Positions 44,257 through 52,840 of a DNA stretch of 64,000 nucleotides are shown in pieces. Each line of letters begins with the position of its first letter. Position 1 is the first letter of the stretch. This DNA comes from Meishania litoralis (GTDB lineage: Bacteria > Bacteroidota > Bacteroidia > Flavobacteriales > Flavobacteriaceae), in contig NZ_JBHFPV010000006.1 of NCBI RefSeq assembly GCF_042611095.1, positions 62,001-126,000 on the forward strand. The letters run 5' to 3'. A model generated the notes under the pieces. The model had not been told where the DNA came from. It saw nothing but the letters and a program-made list of their open reading frames with translations, and did no database searches. The translations under genes and the position numbers were made by a program.

Positions 44257-45030
44257 ATGGGCAAGATCATTGCTATAGCAAATCAAAAGGGCGGAGTAGG
44301 AAAAACCACAACTACGGTAAACTTGGCAGCTGCTCTAGGTGTGTTGGAAAAAAAGGTTCTATTGATAGATGCCGACCCACAGGCCAATGCTACATCAGGT
44401 TTGGGAATCGATGTCGAAAGCATCGAAGTTGGTACTTACCAATTGGTCGAACATTCAAAAAATGCAACTGAAACGATTTTAAAGACAGATTCGCCGAACG
44501 TAGATTTGATTCCCTCACATATTGATCTGGTCGCCATAGAAATCGAATTGGTCGATAAAGACGAGCGGGAATATATGTTGAAAAAGGCCATCGCCGAATT
44601 AAGGGATGCCTATGATTATATCCTTATCGATTGCGCCCCTTCGCTGGGATTATTGACTTTGAATGCCCTTACGGCGGCAGATTCGGTCATCATACCCATA
44701 CAATGTGAGTATTTTGCCCTGGAAGGCCTTGGCAAACTATTGAACACCATAAAAAGCGTACAAAAAATACACAACCCTGATCTAGACATCGAAGGCATGT
44801 TGCTCACTATGTACGATTCGAGGTTACGTCTTTCGAACCAGGTCGTTCAAGAAGTGCGTAAACATTTCGGCGATATGGTCTTCGATACGATCATACAGCG
44901 AAACGTGCGTCTGAGCGAAGCTCCCAGTTACGGCGAGACAATAATCAAATATGACGCGAGCAGCAAAGGGGCGGCCAATTATCTGAACATGGCCAATGAA
45001 GTGGTGCAGAAAAACAAACAGGCAGTATAG
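44257..45030 (+). CDS. parA: Chromosome partitioning ATPase ParA (Soj)
   Basis: The protein is 257 aa. The deviant Walker A KGGVGKTTTTVNLA (11-24), Walker A' LLIDADPQANATSGLG and Walker B YILIDCAPSLGLLTLNAL are intact. No N-terminal HTH extension is present, so it is the short chromosomal Soj type. It forms dynamic nucleoid-bound ATP dimers that ParB stimulates. parB follows directly (stop TAG, then ATG, no gap). Upstream, TATTTTTA at 44232-44239 or so is a near match to a -7 box. Confidence 0.96.
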   Translation: MGKIIAIANQKGGVGKTTTTVNLAAALGVLEKKVLLIDADPQANATSGLGIDVESIEVGTYQLVEHSKNATETILKTDSPNVDLIPSHIDLVAIEIELVDKDEREYMLKKAIAELRDAYDYILIDCAPSLGLLTLNALTAADSVIIPIQCEYFALEGLGKLLNTIKSVQKIHNPDLDIEGMLLTMYDSRLRLSNQVVQEVRKHFGDMVFDTIIQRNVRLSEAPSYGETIIKYDASSKGAANYLNMANEVVQKNKQAV

Positions 45031-45930
45031 ATGGCGAAGGCAGTACGAAAACAAGCTCTGGGAAGGGGACTTTCAGCACTCCTAAAAGATCCCGAAAACG
45101 ATATTAAGACAGCTTCAGACAAAAATGCCGATAAGGTAGTCGGTAATATTGTAGAACTCGATATCGATTCTATCGAAGTTAATCCGTTTCAACCGCGCTC
45201 CAATTTCAATGACGAGGCACTTCAAGAATTGGCGACCTCGATCCGGGAATTGGGGGTCATTCAACCCATAACGGTACGCAAGCTCGATTTCAACAAATAT
45301 CAATTGGTATCGGGGGAAAGAAGGTACAGGGCCTCTAAGTTGGTCGCACTTAAAACGATTCCCTCCTACATTCGCATAGCCAATGATCAAGAATCGTTGG
45401 AAATGGCCTTGGTGGAAAACATACAACGCCAAGACCTTGATCCAATAGAAATTGCGCTATCGTATCAACGCTTGATCGACGAAATAGAGCTTACCCAAGA
45501 AAAACTGAGCGACCGTGTGGGCAAAAAGCGCTCAACGATAGCCAACTATATGCGTCTGTTGAAATTGGATCCGATCATTCAGACCGGAATTCGAGATGGT
45601 TTTGTGAGCATGGGCCATGGCCGTGCCTTGGTCAATGTAGATTCAAAGGAAGACCAGATCAAACTCTATGAGAAAATAGTCGGTGACAATCTTTCCGTTC
45701 GTGACACCGAGCAGGCCGTTCGCCTATATCAAAATAAGGGCGCCGCCATAAAAAATGACAAGGTCAAGTCTACCCCTGAGTTCGTCAAAATAGGGATGAA
45801 GGAGTTGAAAGAGCATCTCGATGTGAAGGTTGCCGTTAATGCTTCCGAAAATGGAAAAGGAAAAATTGCCATTCCGTTCAATTCCCCTGAAGAATTTCAA
45901 CGTATCAAAAAAATGATCATAGGTGGGTAA
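45031..45930 (+). CDS. parB: Chromosome partitioning protein ParB (Spo0J)
   Basis: The protein is 299 aa. The ParB N-terminal CTPase domain (about 37-130) contains NPFQPRSNF, SGERRYRASKL (the GERRYRA box) and ALVENIQRQDLDPIE. The helix-turn-helix (about 150-180) is TQEKLSDRVGKKRSTIANYMRLLKL. A C-terminal dimerisation region ends the protein. It loads on parS and slides as a CTP clamp. No parS-like GTTCCACGTGGAAC sequence was noticed in this window. The end overlaps the DUF5683 gene by 8 bp. Confidence 0.96.
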   Translation: MAKAVRKQALGRGLSALLKDPENDIKTASDKNADKVVGNIVELDIDSIEVNPFQPRSNFNDEALQELATSIRELGVIQPITVRKLDFNKYQLVSGERRYRASKLVALKTIPSYIRIANDQESLEMALVENIQRQDLDPIEIALSYQRLIDEIELTQEKLSDRVGKKRSTIANYMRLLKLDPIIQTGIRDGFVSMGHGRALVNVDSKEDQIKLYEKIVGDNLSVRDTEQAVRLYQNKGAAIKNDKVKSTPEFVKIGMKELKEHLDVKVAVNASENGKGKIAIPFNSPEEFQRIKKMIIGG

Positions 45931-46603
45931 GCGCCTATCCATATTCTCCGTCATTCTCTTTTTTGCCATGGCATTGAATGCTCAAGACAAGAAAGAAGAT
46001 GTTCAGGAACCCGAAAAAACAATCGAAAACCAGGAAGTCGATTCGCTACGGACCGACCTGCGGGAAAAAGGTGTCGTGGTTCAAGACTCTATATTTGTAG
46101 AACGCAAAGCGATCAACCCGTTGGCCCCTAGCAAGGCGGCATTTTATTCCGCCGTACTTCCCGGGCTCGGTCAAGTCTACAACAAACGCTATTGGAAAGT
46201 TCCGATCGTCTACGCGGTCATCGGAACGGGTGTTTATGCCTATCTGTACAATGATGATCTATATGATCGGTTTCGTACCGCGTTCAAAAGGCGACAGGCC
46301 GGTTTCACTGATGATGAATTTTGGGATAGAAGAAATCCCGATGACGGTATTATCCCCGCAGAGCCCGATCTATCGACGACCGCACTCGAAGACGGACAGG
46401 AACGCTACCAACGAGATCGTGATCTATCACTTTTGATTACAATTGCAATGTATGCGCTGAATATCGTAGATGCCAACGTCGATGCGCATCTCAAGCAGTT
46501 CAATGTCGATGATGACCTGAGTTTTGACATGAAACCCTATCTTGACCTCGACCCGATAAGTAATAATCCCACTTACGGAATGGCCTTCGTCATCAAATTT
46601 TAG
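45923..46603 (+). CDS. DUF5683 domain-containing protein, GTG start
   Basis: The protein is 226 aa. GTG at 45923 is the only start that keeps the signal peptide (GKRLSIFSVILFFAMALNAQ); the next ATG lies in its last third. The mature part begins with an acidic linker. The DUF5683 core follows: PLAPSKAAFYSAVLPGLGQVYNKRYWKVPIVYAVIGTGVYAYLY, then DAHLKQFNVDDDLSFDMKP and the C-terminal FVIKF beta end. Possibly a membrane or envelope protein with two helices. Function unknown. Its conserved place between parB and dapB suggests operon membership. Confidence 0.85.
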   Translation: MGKRLSIFSVILFFAMALNAQDKKEDVQEPEKTIENQEVDSLRTDLREKGVVVQDSIFVERKAINPLAPSKAAFYSAVLPGLGQVYNKRYWKVPIVYAVIGTGVYAYLYNDDLYDRFRTAFKRRQAGFTDDEFWDRRNPDDGIIPAEPDLSTTALEDGQERYQRDRDLSLLITIAMYALNIVDANVDAHLKQFNVDDDLSFDMKPYLDLDPISNNPTYGMAFVIKF

Positions 46604-46606
46604 AAT

Positions 46607-47308
46607 ATGAGAATAGCATTGTTCGGATACGGAAAAATGGGAAAAATGATAGAAAAGATCGCTTCGGAAAGAGGTCATGACATCGTAGCCCGTATTGATG
46701 TCGATACCCCAAAAATCGATTTTTCGAATATGGATGTCGCCATTGATTTTAGTATGCCCGACGCAGCGTTCGCAAATATCAGCAATTGTTTCGAACATGG
46801 AATTCCGGTAATCTCGGGGACAACGGGATGGTTAAAGGATTTTGACAAAGCCGTTACACTTTGTCGCGAAAAAGAAGGAGCGTTTATTTATGCCTCTAAT
46901 TTTAGCCTTGGTGTGAACATATTTTTTGAACTGAACGCCTATCTTGCCAAGATGATGAAAAACCTTGACCAGTACGATGTGGCAATGGAAGAAATACACC
47001 ACACCCAAAAATTGGATGCCCCAAGCGGTACCGCCATTACGTTGGCCGAGGGAATCATAAAGAATTCAAATTATGATACTTGGAAATTAGGCCAGGGCGA
47101 TGGCAAGGAAATCGGAATTACATCCAAAAGAATCGAATCGGTACCCGGAACCCATACTGTGGCATACAACAGCGCAGTGGATAGTATTGAAATAAAACAC
47201 ACGGCCCACAATAGGCAAGGATTTGCCTTGGGAGCGGTTACCGCGGCCGAGTGGATAGTCGGAAAAAAGGGCGTATTCACTATGAAGGATGTGTTAAACC
47301 TTGGTTAA
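46607..47308 (+). CDS. dapB: 4-hydroxy-tetrahydrodipicolinate reductase
   Basis: DapB reduces HTPA to tetrahydrodipicolinate for lysine and diaminopimelate synthesis. The 233-aa protein has the nucleotide loop IALFGYGKMGKMIE and VISGTTGW. ASNFSLGVNIFFELN and the signature EEIHHTQKLDAPSGTAITLAE provide the catalytic His and Lys. It is shorter than E. coli DapB, as expected for the Bacteroidota form. It begins 3 bp after the DUF5683 stop. Confidence 0.96.
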   Translation: MRIALFGYGKMGKMIEKIASERGHDIVARIDVDTPKIDFSNMDVAIDFSMPDAAFANISNCFEHGIPVISGTTGWLKDFDKAVTLCREKEGAFIYASNFSLGVNIFFELNAYLAKMMKNLDQYDVAMEEIHHTQKLDAPSGTAITLAEGIIKNSNYDTWKLGQGDGKEIGITSKRIESVPGTHTVAYNSAVDSIEIKHTAHNRQGFALGAVTAAEWIVGKKGVFTMKDVLNLG

Positions 47309-47461
47309 CACACACAATATATGACGTATAAAAACATTTAATTGCGAAAGGTTTTTAAAGTAAATCCATTTACGGACAATACAAATAGCGGATCAACATC
47401 GTTTGAAACCTTGATTCACCATATCGAAGGATAGAAAAAAAACGACAAACCATAAGCCAAT

Positions 47462-49192
47462 ATGGACACAACAGGTTGGATACTTTTTATTTTGATCATA
47501 CAGGTAATCCATTTTTTGGGTACTTGGAAATTATATATCAAGGCCGGTAGAAAAGCATGGGAAGCAGCCGTGCCTATATACAACGCCATTGTCTTGATGC
47601 AGATTATAAACCGGCCCAAGTGGTGGGTAATCTTATTGTTTATTCCCATAATCAATTTGCTGATGTTCCCTGTGATATGGGTAGAGACCATTCGCAGTTT
47701 TGGCAGGCATAGTCTTTTGGAAACGTGGTTGGTCATCTTGACCTTGGGTTTCTACATCTATTACGTCAATTATATGCTCGACGTTAAATATGTAGAAAAT
47801 CGAAGCCTCCACCCTAGGTCGGTGGCCGGTGAATGGGTAAGTTCGATTGTTTTTGCCATAGTCGCGGCCACCTTGGTACACACCTATTTCATTCAACCCT
47901 ATGTCATACCAACAGGGTCTTTGGAGAGAACCCTTAGGATCGGAGATCTTTTGTTCGTTAGCAAATTCCATTATGGCGCACGTACGCCCATGACGGCGGT
48001 CGCGGCCCCCATGGTGCATGACACGTTGCCGATACTGGGAACACGTTCGTACCTCAACAAGCCCCAAATACCCTATTTTCGACTGCCCGGATTCAAGAAG
48101 ATCAAGCGTAACGAAATCGTGGTTTTTAGTTGGCCCGCTGATACAGTACGTATTTTTTTCAAACGGGAAGAGGGCGTGAAAAAGCCTATCGACAAAAAAT
48201 CGAATTATGTAAAACGGTGCGTAGGACTTCCTGGTGATTCGTTAGAAGTACGGGACGGATATGTTTTTATCAACGGTAGACAATTGGAGCTTCCCGACAG
48301 GGCAAAGCCCCAATATGACTATATGGTATATTCGAACAAAGGAGTGTCGACCAAATTATTGCAACAGGTAGGTGTTGAGGAATTTAACCGTACTTTCATC
48401 GTTGGCGGTCTCAATCAAGAGCAGGCCAATGTCATCAACCAATATATTCTAGGATTCAACAAACGGGCAGATGGCAAGTTTGAATTGATTACCAAGAATA
48501 TGGGAATACCGATAGAAGTCGTTAGAAAATATGGTATCGCCCTGACTGAGGAGACCGGCCGTGCCAGACAGGCCACCTTAACGAATGAAATGGTAAGCCA
48601 ACTTAAAAACAGTAACGAAATAGATTCCGTAATACGAGTAGTTGAACCAGTTGGCAAGAGAGGCATCAACCTTTTTCCGCAAAATCCGGATTACCCTTGG
48701 AATTATGATCAGTTGGGGCCAATTTATATCCCAAAGGCAGGAGCTACCGTACCTTTGAATCTGAAGGTGCTGCCATTGTACAAAAAGATTATCCGCGAGT
48801 ATGAAGGCAACACTGTCGGCGTAAAGGGAAATCAGGTTACCGTAAACGGTGAAGTCGTTGACAGTTATACCTTCAAACAAGACTATTATTGGATGATGGG
48901 CGACAATCGCGACCATTCGGAAGACAGTCGGGCTTGGGGCTATGTTCCGGAAAACCACATAGTGGGAACCCCCATATTCATTTGGTTGAGTTTTGACAAT
49001 TTTAAGGATGCCAAAGGACTGAACGTGAACCCGCCGTGGAAATGGAAACCCCGATGGGACCGTATTTTTACGACAGTGCACGGCAGCGGAGAACCCGTAT
49101 CATATTTCAAATATTTTCTAATTGCGCTAGCACTTTATTTTGTCGGGGATTACTTTTGGAAGAGAAGGAAAAGAGGTGGTTCGAATACGTAG
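47462..49192 (+). CDS. lepB: Signal peptidase I, long Bacteroidota form
   Basis: The protein is 576 aa, far longer than E. coli LepB (324 aa). The first 115 residues form an extra multi-helix membrane region (FILIIQVIHFLGTWKLYIKAG, WWVILLFIPIINLLMFPV, WLVILTLGFYIYYV). The peptidase domain then starts: VIPTGSLERTL (Ser153; the residue after it is Leu where most have Met), YVKRCVGLPGDSLEVRDG (general base Lys251) and GDNRDHSEDSRAWGYVPENHIVG (box E). A roughly 150-residue insert (300-450) lies between boxes D and E. One more helix sits at the C terminus. It removes signal peptides from exported proteins. Confidence 0.95.
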   Translation: MDTTGWILFILIIQVIHFLGTWKLYIKAGRKAWEAAVPIYNAIVLMQIINRPKWWVILLFIPIINLLMFPVIWVETIRSFGRHSLLETWLVILTLGFYIYYVNYMLDVKYVENRSLHPRSVAGEWVSSIVFAIVAATLVHTYFIQPYVIPTGSLERTLRIGDLLFVSKFHYGARTPMTAVAAPMVHDTLPILGTRSYLNKPQIPYFRLPGFKKIKRNEIVVFSWPADTVRIFFKREEGVKKPIDKKSNYVKRCVGLPGDSLEVRDGYVFINGRQLELPDRAKPQYDYMVYSNKGVSTKLLQQVGVEEFNRTFIVGGLNQEQANVINQYILGFNKRADGKFELITKNMGIPIEVVRKYGIALTEETGRARQATLTNEMVSQLKNSNEIDSVIRVVEPVGKRGINLFPQNPDYPWNYDQLGPIYIPKAGATVPLNLKVLPLYKKIIREYEGNTVGVKGNQVTVNGEVVDSYTFKQDYYWMMGDNRDHSEDSRAWGYVPENHIVGTPIFIWLSFDNFKDAKGLNVNPPWKWKPRWDRIFTTVHGSGEPVSYFKYFLIALALYFVGDYFWKRRKRGGSNT

Positions 49193-49239
49193 CGTTTTGG
49201 AGATAGAATATATTTGATTTTTGAATCTGAACTATAATT

Positions 49240-49872
49240 TTGAGAACCTTAATTCACCCTACCTACTTTCCAAGTATCGGCACTTTTGCGGTAGTCGTTC
49301 AAAAAGAAATCATTTGGGAGGTCGAGGACAATTATCAAAAGCAGACCTATCGCAACCGTACCTATATCTGCAATGATCGCGGAAAACATTTGCTCAATAT
49401 TCCCATAAGACATGTCGGTGGCGATCAAGGCCGTCAAAAGTACAAAGATGTAAGGGTCGATAACCGCTATACTTGGCAACGTACCCATTGGCGTACCTTA
49501 CAGACAGCCTATCGAACCTCTCCTTTTTTCGAATATTACGAAGACGATATTGCTCCACTTTTCGAAAGCAATCCAAATTTTCTTTTGGATTTCAACTTGA
49601 AAACAATCGCAACTATTTGCGATTGCCTGCAAATTGAAACACCGCAGTTGAAAACGGAATCGTTTGTTCCGCAATATGATATTTATAAAGATTTAAGGTT
49701 TTTGGTGAATGCGAAAAACGAAACTAGACCAAAGCAACGGCCTTATTCGCAGGTTTTCGGTGATCGCCATGGGTTTGTGCAGAATGCCAGCATTTTGGAT
49801 CTTTTATTCAACGAGGGCACCAATGCACTGACTTATTTGAAACAACAAGACCTAAAATTTTTGGATGTCTAG
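49240..49872 (+). CDS. WbqC-like family protein, TTG start
   Basis: The protein is 210 aa. The WbqC fold (PF08889) signature is at the start: RTLIHPTYFPSIGTFAVVVQ, then VEDNYQKQTYRNRTYIC and LLNIPIRHVGG. The late part has KDLRFLVNAK and PYSQVFGDRHGFVQNASILDLLFNEG. Proteins of this family occur in O-antigen and other glycan loci, but the reaction is unsettled. Start: the in-frame TGA at 49228 leaves only ATA, ATT or TTG before the conserved IHPTYFPS; TTG 49240-49242 is the best. That TTG is also the end of a TAATTTTG box. Confidence 0.88.
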   Translation: MRTLIHPTYFPSIGTFAVVVQKEIIWEVEDNYQKQTYRNRTYICNDRGKHLLNIPIRHVGGDQGRQKYKDVRVDNRYTWQRTHWRTLQTAYRTSPFFEYYEDDIAPLFESNPNFLLDFNLKTIATICDCLQIETPQLKTESFVPQYDIYKDLRFLVNAKNETRPKQRPYSQVFGDRHGFVQNASILDLLFNEGTNALTYLKQQDLKFLDV

Positions 49873-50191
49873 GTTTCTAATCCATTACGGGATCCATTTA
49901 TTGGTTCCCATTCTCATAGGATTCTTATTCTTTTCAAAGGAGAAAAGATTGATTGTCGTTTTGATCTTTATGTCAGGTATCCTCATCGACTTAGATCACC
50001 TGTTGGCCAATCCGATTTTCGATTCACAGCGCTGCAGTATTGATTTCCACCCTTTGCACAGTTATTGGGCCATTGCGATTTACACTATCTTGCTTTTGTT
50101 CAAAAAAACAAGATTACTTGGCATAGCGCTCATTATTCATATTGTCGCCGACCTTACCGATTGCTGGCTACTCGCCAGTCATTTTGAATGA
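49865..50191 (+). CDS. DUF6122 family small membrane protein
   Basis: The protein is 108 aa with about four helices. Conserved polar residues sit at helix ends: IHYGIHLLVPI (His7, His11), MSGILIDLDHLLANPIFDS (DxDH), FHPLHSYWAIAIY and LIIHIVADLTDCW. The spaced His/Asp set resembles the metal-binding pattern of membrane-bound YdjM-type hydrolases, but no activity is known. The ATG overlaps the wbqC-like stop by 8 bp. The 3' end overlaps the convergent EEP gene by 24 bp. Confidence 0.85.
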   Translation: MSRFLIHYGIHLLVPILIGFLFFSKEKRLIVVLIFMSGILIDLDHLLANPIFDSQRCSIDFHPLHSYWAIAIYTILLLFKKTRLLGIALIIHIVADLTDCWLLASHFE

Positions 50192-51199
50192 CGCCATTAT
50201 CGGAAAATGATCTGAATATTCAACGTCATAAGTCTTATGGGCAGTGATTTCAAATTCAGGGTCTGCCAAAATAAAATCGATACGAACAGGCAGGCCATGG
50301 AAACTAAAAGTTCGCCCATAACCTGTGCCCTTGGCTTTAAAAGCATCGATTTTGTTCTTGGACAAGATATTGTAGGTTCGCGAAAATTGTGAGTTGTTAA
50401 AGTCCCCACATATGATTTTTTTATAGTTCACCCCATTACCATGTTCAACGACAAACTTTGCCTGTTCTTCTTGTTTTTGAAAATGTGTCGATAGTTGTTT
50501 ACATAATTTTTCAGAAGAGCTATTTCTTATAACTCCCCTACCGGGGGTTATCCCTAATGACTGCAAGTGTAAATTATAGACTCTTATCGTGTCATTTTCA
50601 TACAATATATCGGCATAGGCCGCATTATTTCTTGTCCATTTAAAATTTATAAGTTCGGACTTTAGAATAGGATACTTCGAAAAAATCCCCAATAAAACCT
50701 TTCCTGGATTACCAATATACTCCAAATGCATGAATGGATAATCGACATATTCCTTTCTTCTTAGATAACCTACCTCCTGAAAACAGATTATATCTGGCTC
50801 TTCTTTGTCTATGAATGTCTTAATATCCTCAAAAATCGTTTCACTTTCGATATTCCTATTCTTATTGAACCCCCGAACATTGAAGCTCATAATCTTTAAG
50901 TCATCCTCGGAAAAGACCACTTCGTCTCCATAGGTCAATTTAATGAAATTGCCCAGTGCCAGATAGCCAACCACCAAAGCTGCAAAGGACAATAGCCACA
51001 ATCGCCTTCCACTAATCAGCCAATACAAAAAGAAAAGGATATTGATTGCCACGAATATCGGTACTGCAAGACCTAAAAAGGAAAGTACTGGAAAACTCTT
51101 TACCGAAATATATGGTGTGAAACAAGCCAAAAAAAGGAGCGATGCCACTATAATATTGACCGTAAGAACGATTTTATTGAATACCGATAGCTTCTTCAT
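50168..51199 (-). CDS. Membrane-anchored endonuclease/exonuclease/phosphatase (EEP) family protein
   Basis: The protein is 343 aa from ATG 51199; a longer frame of 21 codons would run into the rhomboid gene. Three N-terminal helices (IVLTVNIIVASLLFLACF; FLGLAVPIFVAINILFFLYWL; LLSFAALVVGYLALGNF) precede an EEP domain facing the periplasm: IMSFNVRGFN, IICFQEVGYL (metal Glu), YNLHLQSLGI, KIICGDFNNSQFS and YSDHFPIMASF (catalytic Asp-His). The substrate could be nucleic acid or phospholipid. It starts 4 bp past the rhomboid stop, so it is the tail of the ribH-mutL operon. Confidence 0.92.
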   Translation of the reverse strand: MKKLSVFNKIVLTVNIIVASLLFLACFTPYISVKSFPVLSFLGLAVPIFVAINILFFLYWLISGRRLWLLSFAALVVGYLALGNFIKLTYGDEVVFSEDDLKIMSFNVRGFNKNRNIESETIFEDIKTFIDKEEPDIICFQEVGYLRRKEYVDYPFMHLEYIGNPGKVLLGIFSKYPILKSELINFKWTRNNAAYADILYENDTIRVYNLHLQSLGITPGRGVIRNSSSEKLCKQLSTHFQKQEEQAKFVVEHGNGVNYKKIICGDFNNSQFSRTYNILSKNKIDAFKAKGTGYGRTFSFHGLPVRIDFILADPEFEITAHKTYDVEYSDHFPIMASFKMTGE

Positions 51200-51203
51200 G
51201 AAA

Positions 51204-52106
51204 TCAATCCTCTTTACCGGCCTTGAACAAAAAATCCTTTTCGGCCTTCGAAAGGCTCTCATAGCCAGACTTGCTTATTTTGTCCAATATTGAATCTATT
51301 TTTCTTTGGTGGCCCGCTTTATTATAATCCAATTTTGAATTCACATCGACTTTTTGCTTACGGTGCACGGTATGCATCGGAGCTTTCTTTACACGCTCTC
51401 GTGAAGACCTATCCCTTTTTTTGAAAAGATTGGAGATACTGTCCAAAAATTTAGAAAAGCCCTCCCCTATATCTCTACCATCAAGCAATTGTCGCGCATA
51501 AAAATAGCCCAAAGCGGCCCCACCCAAGTGGGCCAAGTGGCCACCAGCGTTGCCCATAGGTATCTGAACAAGGTCTATCAAAACCACAAAAACACCGACC
51601 TGCCACAACTTGACATTGAAAAATATGACCCTTACCTCTTGATTGGGAATATAGGCGCAAACAAAAATAAGAATAGCCGTGACCCCTGCGGACGCCCCAA
51701 TGAGCGCCGTATTATTTCCCAACAGACCTGGAAATACATTATAACTCAAAAGAAAAATCAATCCCCCAAAAATAACACCCAAAAAATAGACATTGGTAAA
51801 ACGCTTGGGGCCGAAAAGGTTCAAAAATATCCTTCCTGCAAAATAGAGCAAAAGCATGTTCCAAAAGATATGTCCCAAACCACCATGGAAAAAAGAATAA
51901 GTCACCAAAGACCAGGGTTGGCCAACAAAATCAAGAAAGTCCTTGGGCAAGTGAAACCATTGGTCAATGGCCGTTTTCGAAAGTCCGAAAAGAAAAGGCA
52001 CCAGTGCATTGATGATAAAAACAAGCACGTTAATAGCGATGAGTTTTTCGGCTATGCTCAAACGGGCAAATTGATATCTAAGGTTTCCGCTGGTCATCGA
52101 TCCCAT
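51204..52106 (-). CDS. Rhomboid family intramembrane serine protease (with C-terminal tail domain)
   Basis: The protein is 300 aa. Six helices with the rhomboid active site: LIGASAGVTAIL (catalytic Ser in GASAG) and GGHLAHLGGAALGYFYAR (catalytic His). WSLVTYSFFHGGLGHIFWNMLLLYFAG is the L1/H2 signature. A 90-residue soluble tail (about 205-300) ends in RKIDSILDKISKSGYESLSK, a segment seen in Bacteroidota rhomboids. Its start overlaps the preceding rhomboid gene by 13 bp. Cleaved substrates are unknown. Confidence 0.94.
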   Translation of the reverse strand: MGSMTSGNLRYQFARLSIAEKLIAINVLVFIINALVPFLFGLSKTAIDQWFHLPKDFLDFVGQPWSLVTYSFFHGGLGHIFWNMLLLYFAGRIFLNLFGPKRFTNVYFLGVIFGGLIFLLSYNVFPGLLGNNTALIGASAGVTAILIFVCAYIPNQEVRVIFFNVKLWQVGVFVVLIDLVQIPMGNAGGHLAHLGGAALGYFYARQLLDGRDIGEGFSKFLDSISNLFKKRDRSSRERVKKAPMHTVHRKQKVDVNSKLDYNKAGHQRKIDSILDKISKSGYESLSKAEKDFLFKAGKED

Positions 52107-52840
52107 CTTCTATTGTTAAAACTGTTTTTTTTCCAGTACCACATAACAACAAAACCGATTACCGCACCCCCGACATGCGCCATATAAGCTGTATTGCTAG
52201 GGCTAAAGAACGATTGGCCCGAAATGGCCGAAACTAGGTCCAATAAGATAATTCCCGGAATGAAATACTTTGCCTTTATAGGTATGGGCAGGAAAATCAT
52301 CATCAATTTTGCATCCGGATTCATCATTCCGAAGGCGGCCATTACTCCCATGATACACCCTGAGGCACCCACCATTGAGGCGTTGTAAATTGGAAAAACC
52401 TCCCTTAAATTCATAAGTTGGGCATTTGATAGGTCGCCGACGGTTTGATTCGTCGCCAACATTTGCAAGATTTGATCATTGCTCAATCCTGAGTCGATCA
52501 ATTCAGAAAACGGAGGTAAGAAATTGAAATAATAATACCCCAATTGAAAAAGTACCGCTCCAAGTCCTGCCGAAAAATATAAAAACAAAAAGCGATTTTT
52601 ACCCAAGCTCTGCTCCACCGGTGTCCCGAACATCCAGAGCGCGAACATATTGAACCCAATATGCATCAAGTTACCGTGCATAAACATATGCGTTACAATC
52701 TGCCAAAGTTGAAAATTGTCATTCTTTGGAAAATGCAAAGCGAACCACTCGTACATTTGGTCTCCATAAAGTGAAGTGGCGACAAAAAATAGTGTGTTGA
52801 TAATCAGCAAATGTTTAATGGCCTCCGTCAGTCTTCCCAT
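52094..52840 (-). CDS. Rhomboid family intramembrane serine protease
   Basis: The protein is 248 aa. QIVTHMFMHGNLMHIGFNMFALWMFG is the helix 2 signature; MVGASGCIMGVMAAFGMM holds the catalytic Ser (GASG); YMAHVGGAVIGFVVMW holds the His. A helix 2-3 loop insertion (about 95-150, ELIDSGLSNDQILQMLATNQ) is larger than in GlpG. mutL ends at the base before its start. Paired with a second rhomboid downstream, so the two may act on common or successive substrates. Both active sites are intact. Confidence 0.94.
   Translation of the reverse strand: MGRLTEAIKHLLIINTLFFVATSLYGDQMYEWFALHFPKNDNFQLWQIVTHMFMHGNLMHIGFNMFALWMFGTPVEQSLGKNRFLFLYFSAGLGAVLFQLGYYYFNFLPPFSELIDSGLSNDQILQMLATNQTVGDLSNAQLMNLREVFPIYNASMVGASGCIMGVMAAFGMMNPDAKLMMIFLPIPIKAKYFIPGIILLDLVSAISGQSFFSPSNTAYMAHVGGAVIGFVVMWYWKKNSFNNRRWDR

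Noticed and set aside
44257..45930. parS site near parAB
   Set aside because: No 16-bp GTTCCACGTGGAAC-like palindrome was seen in or around the operon.
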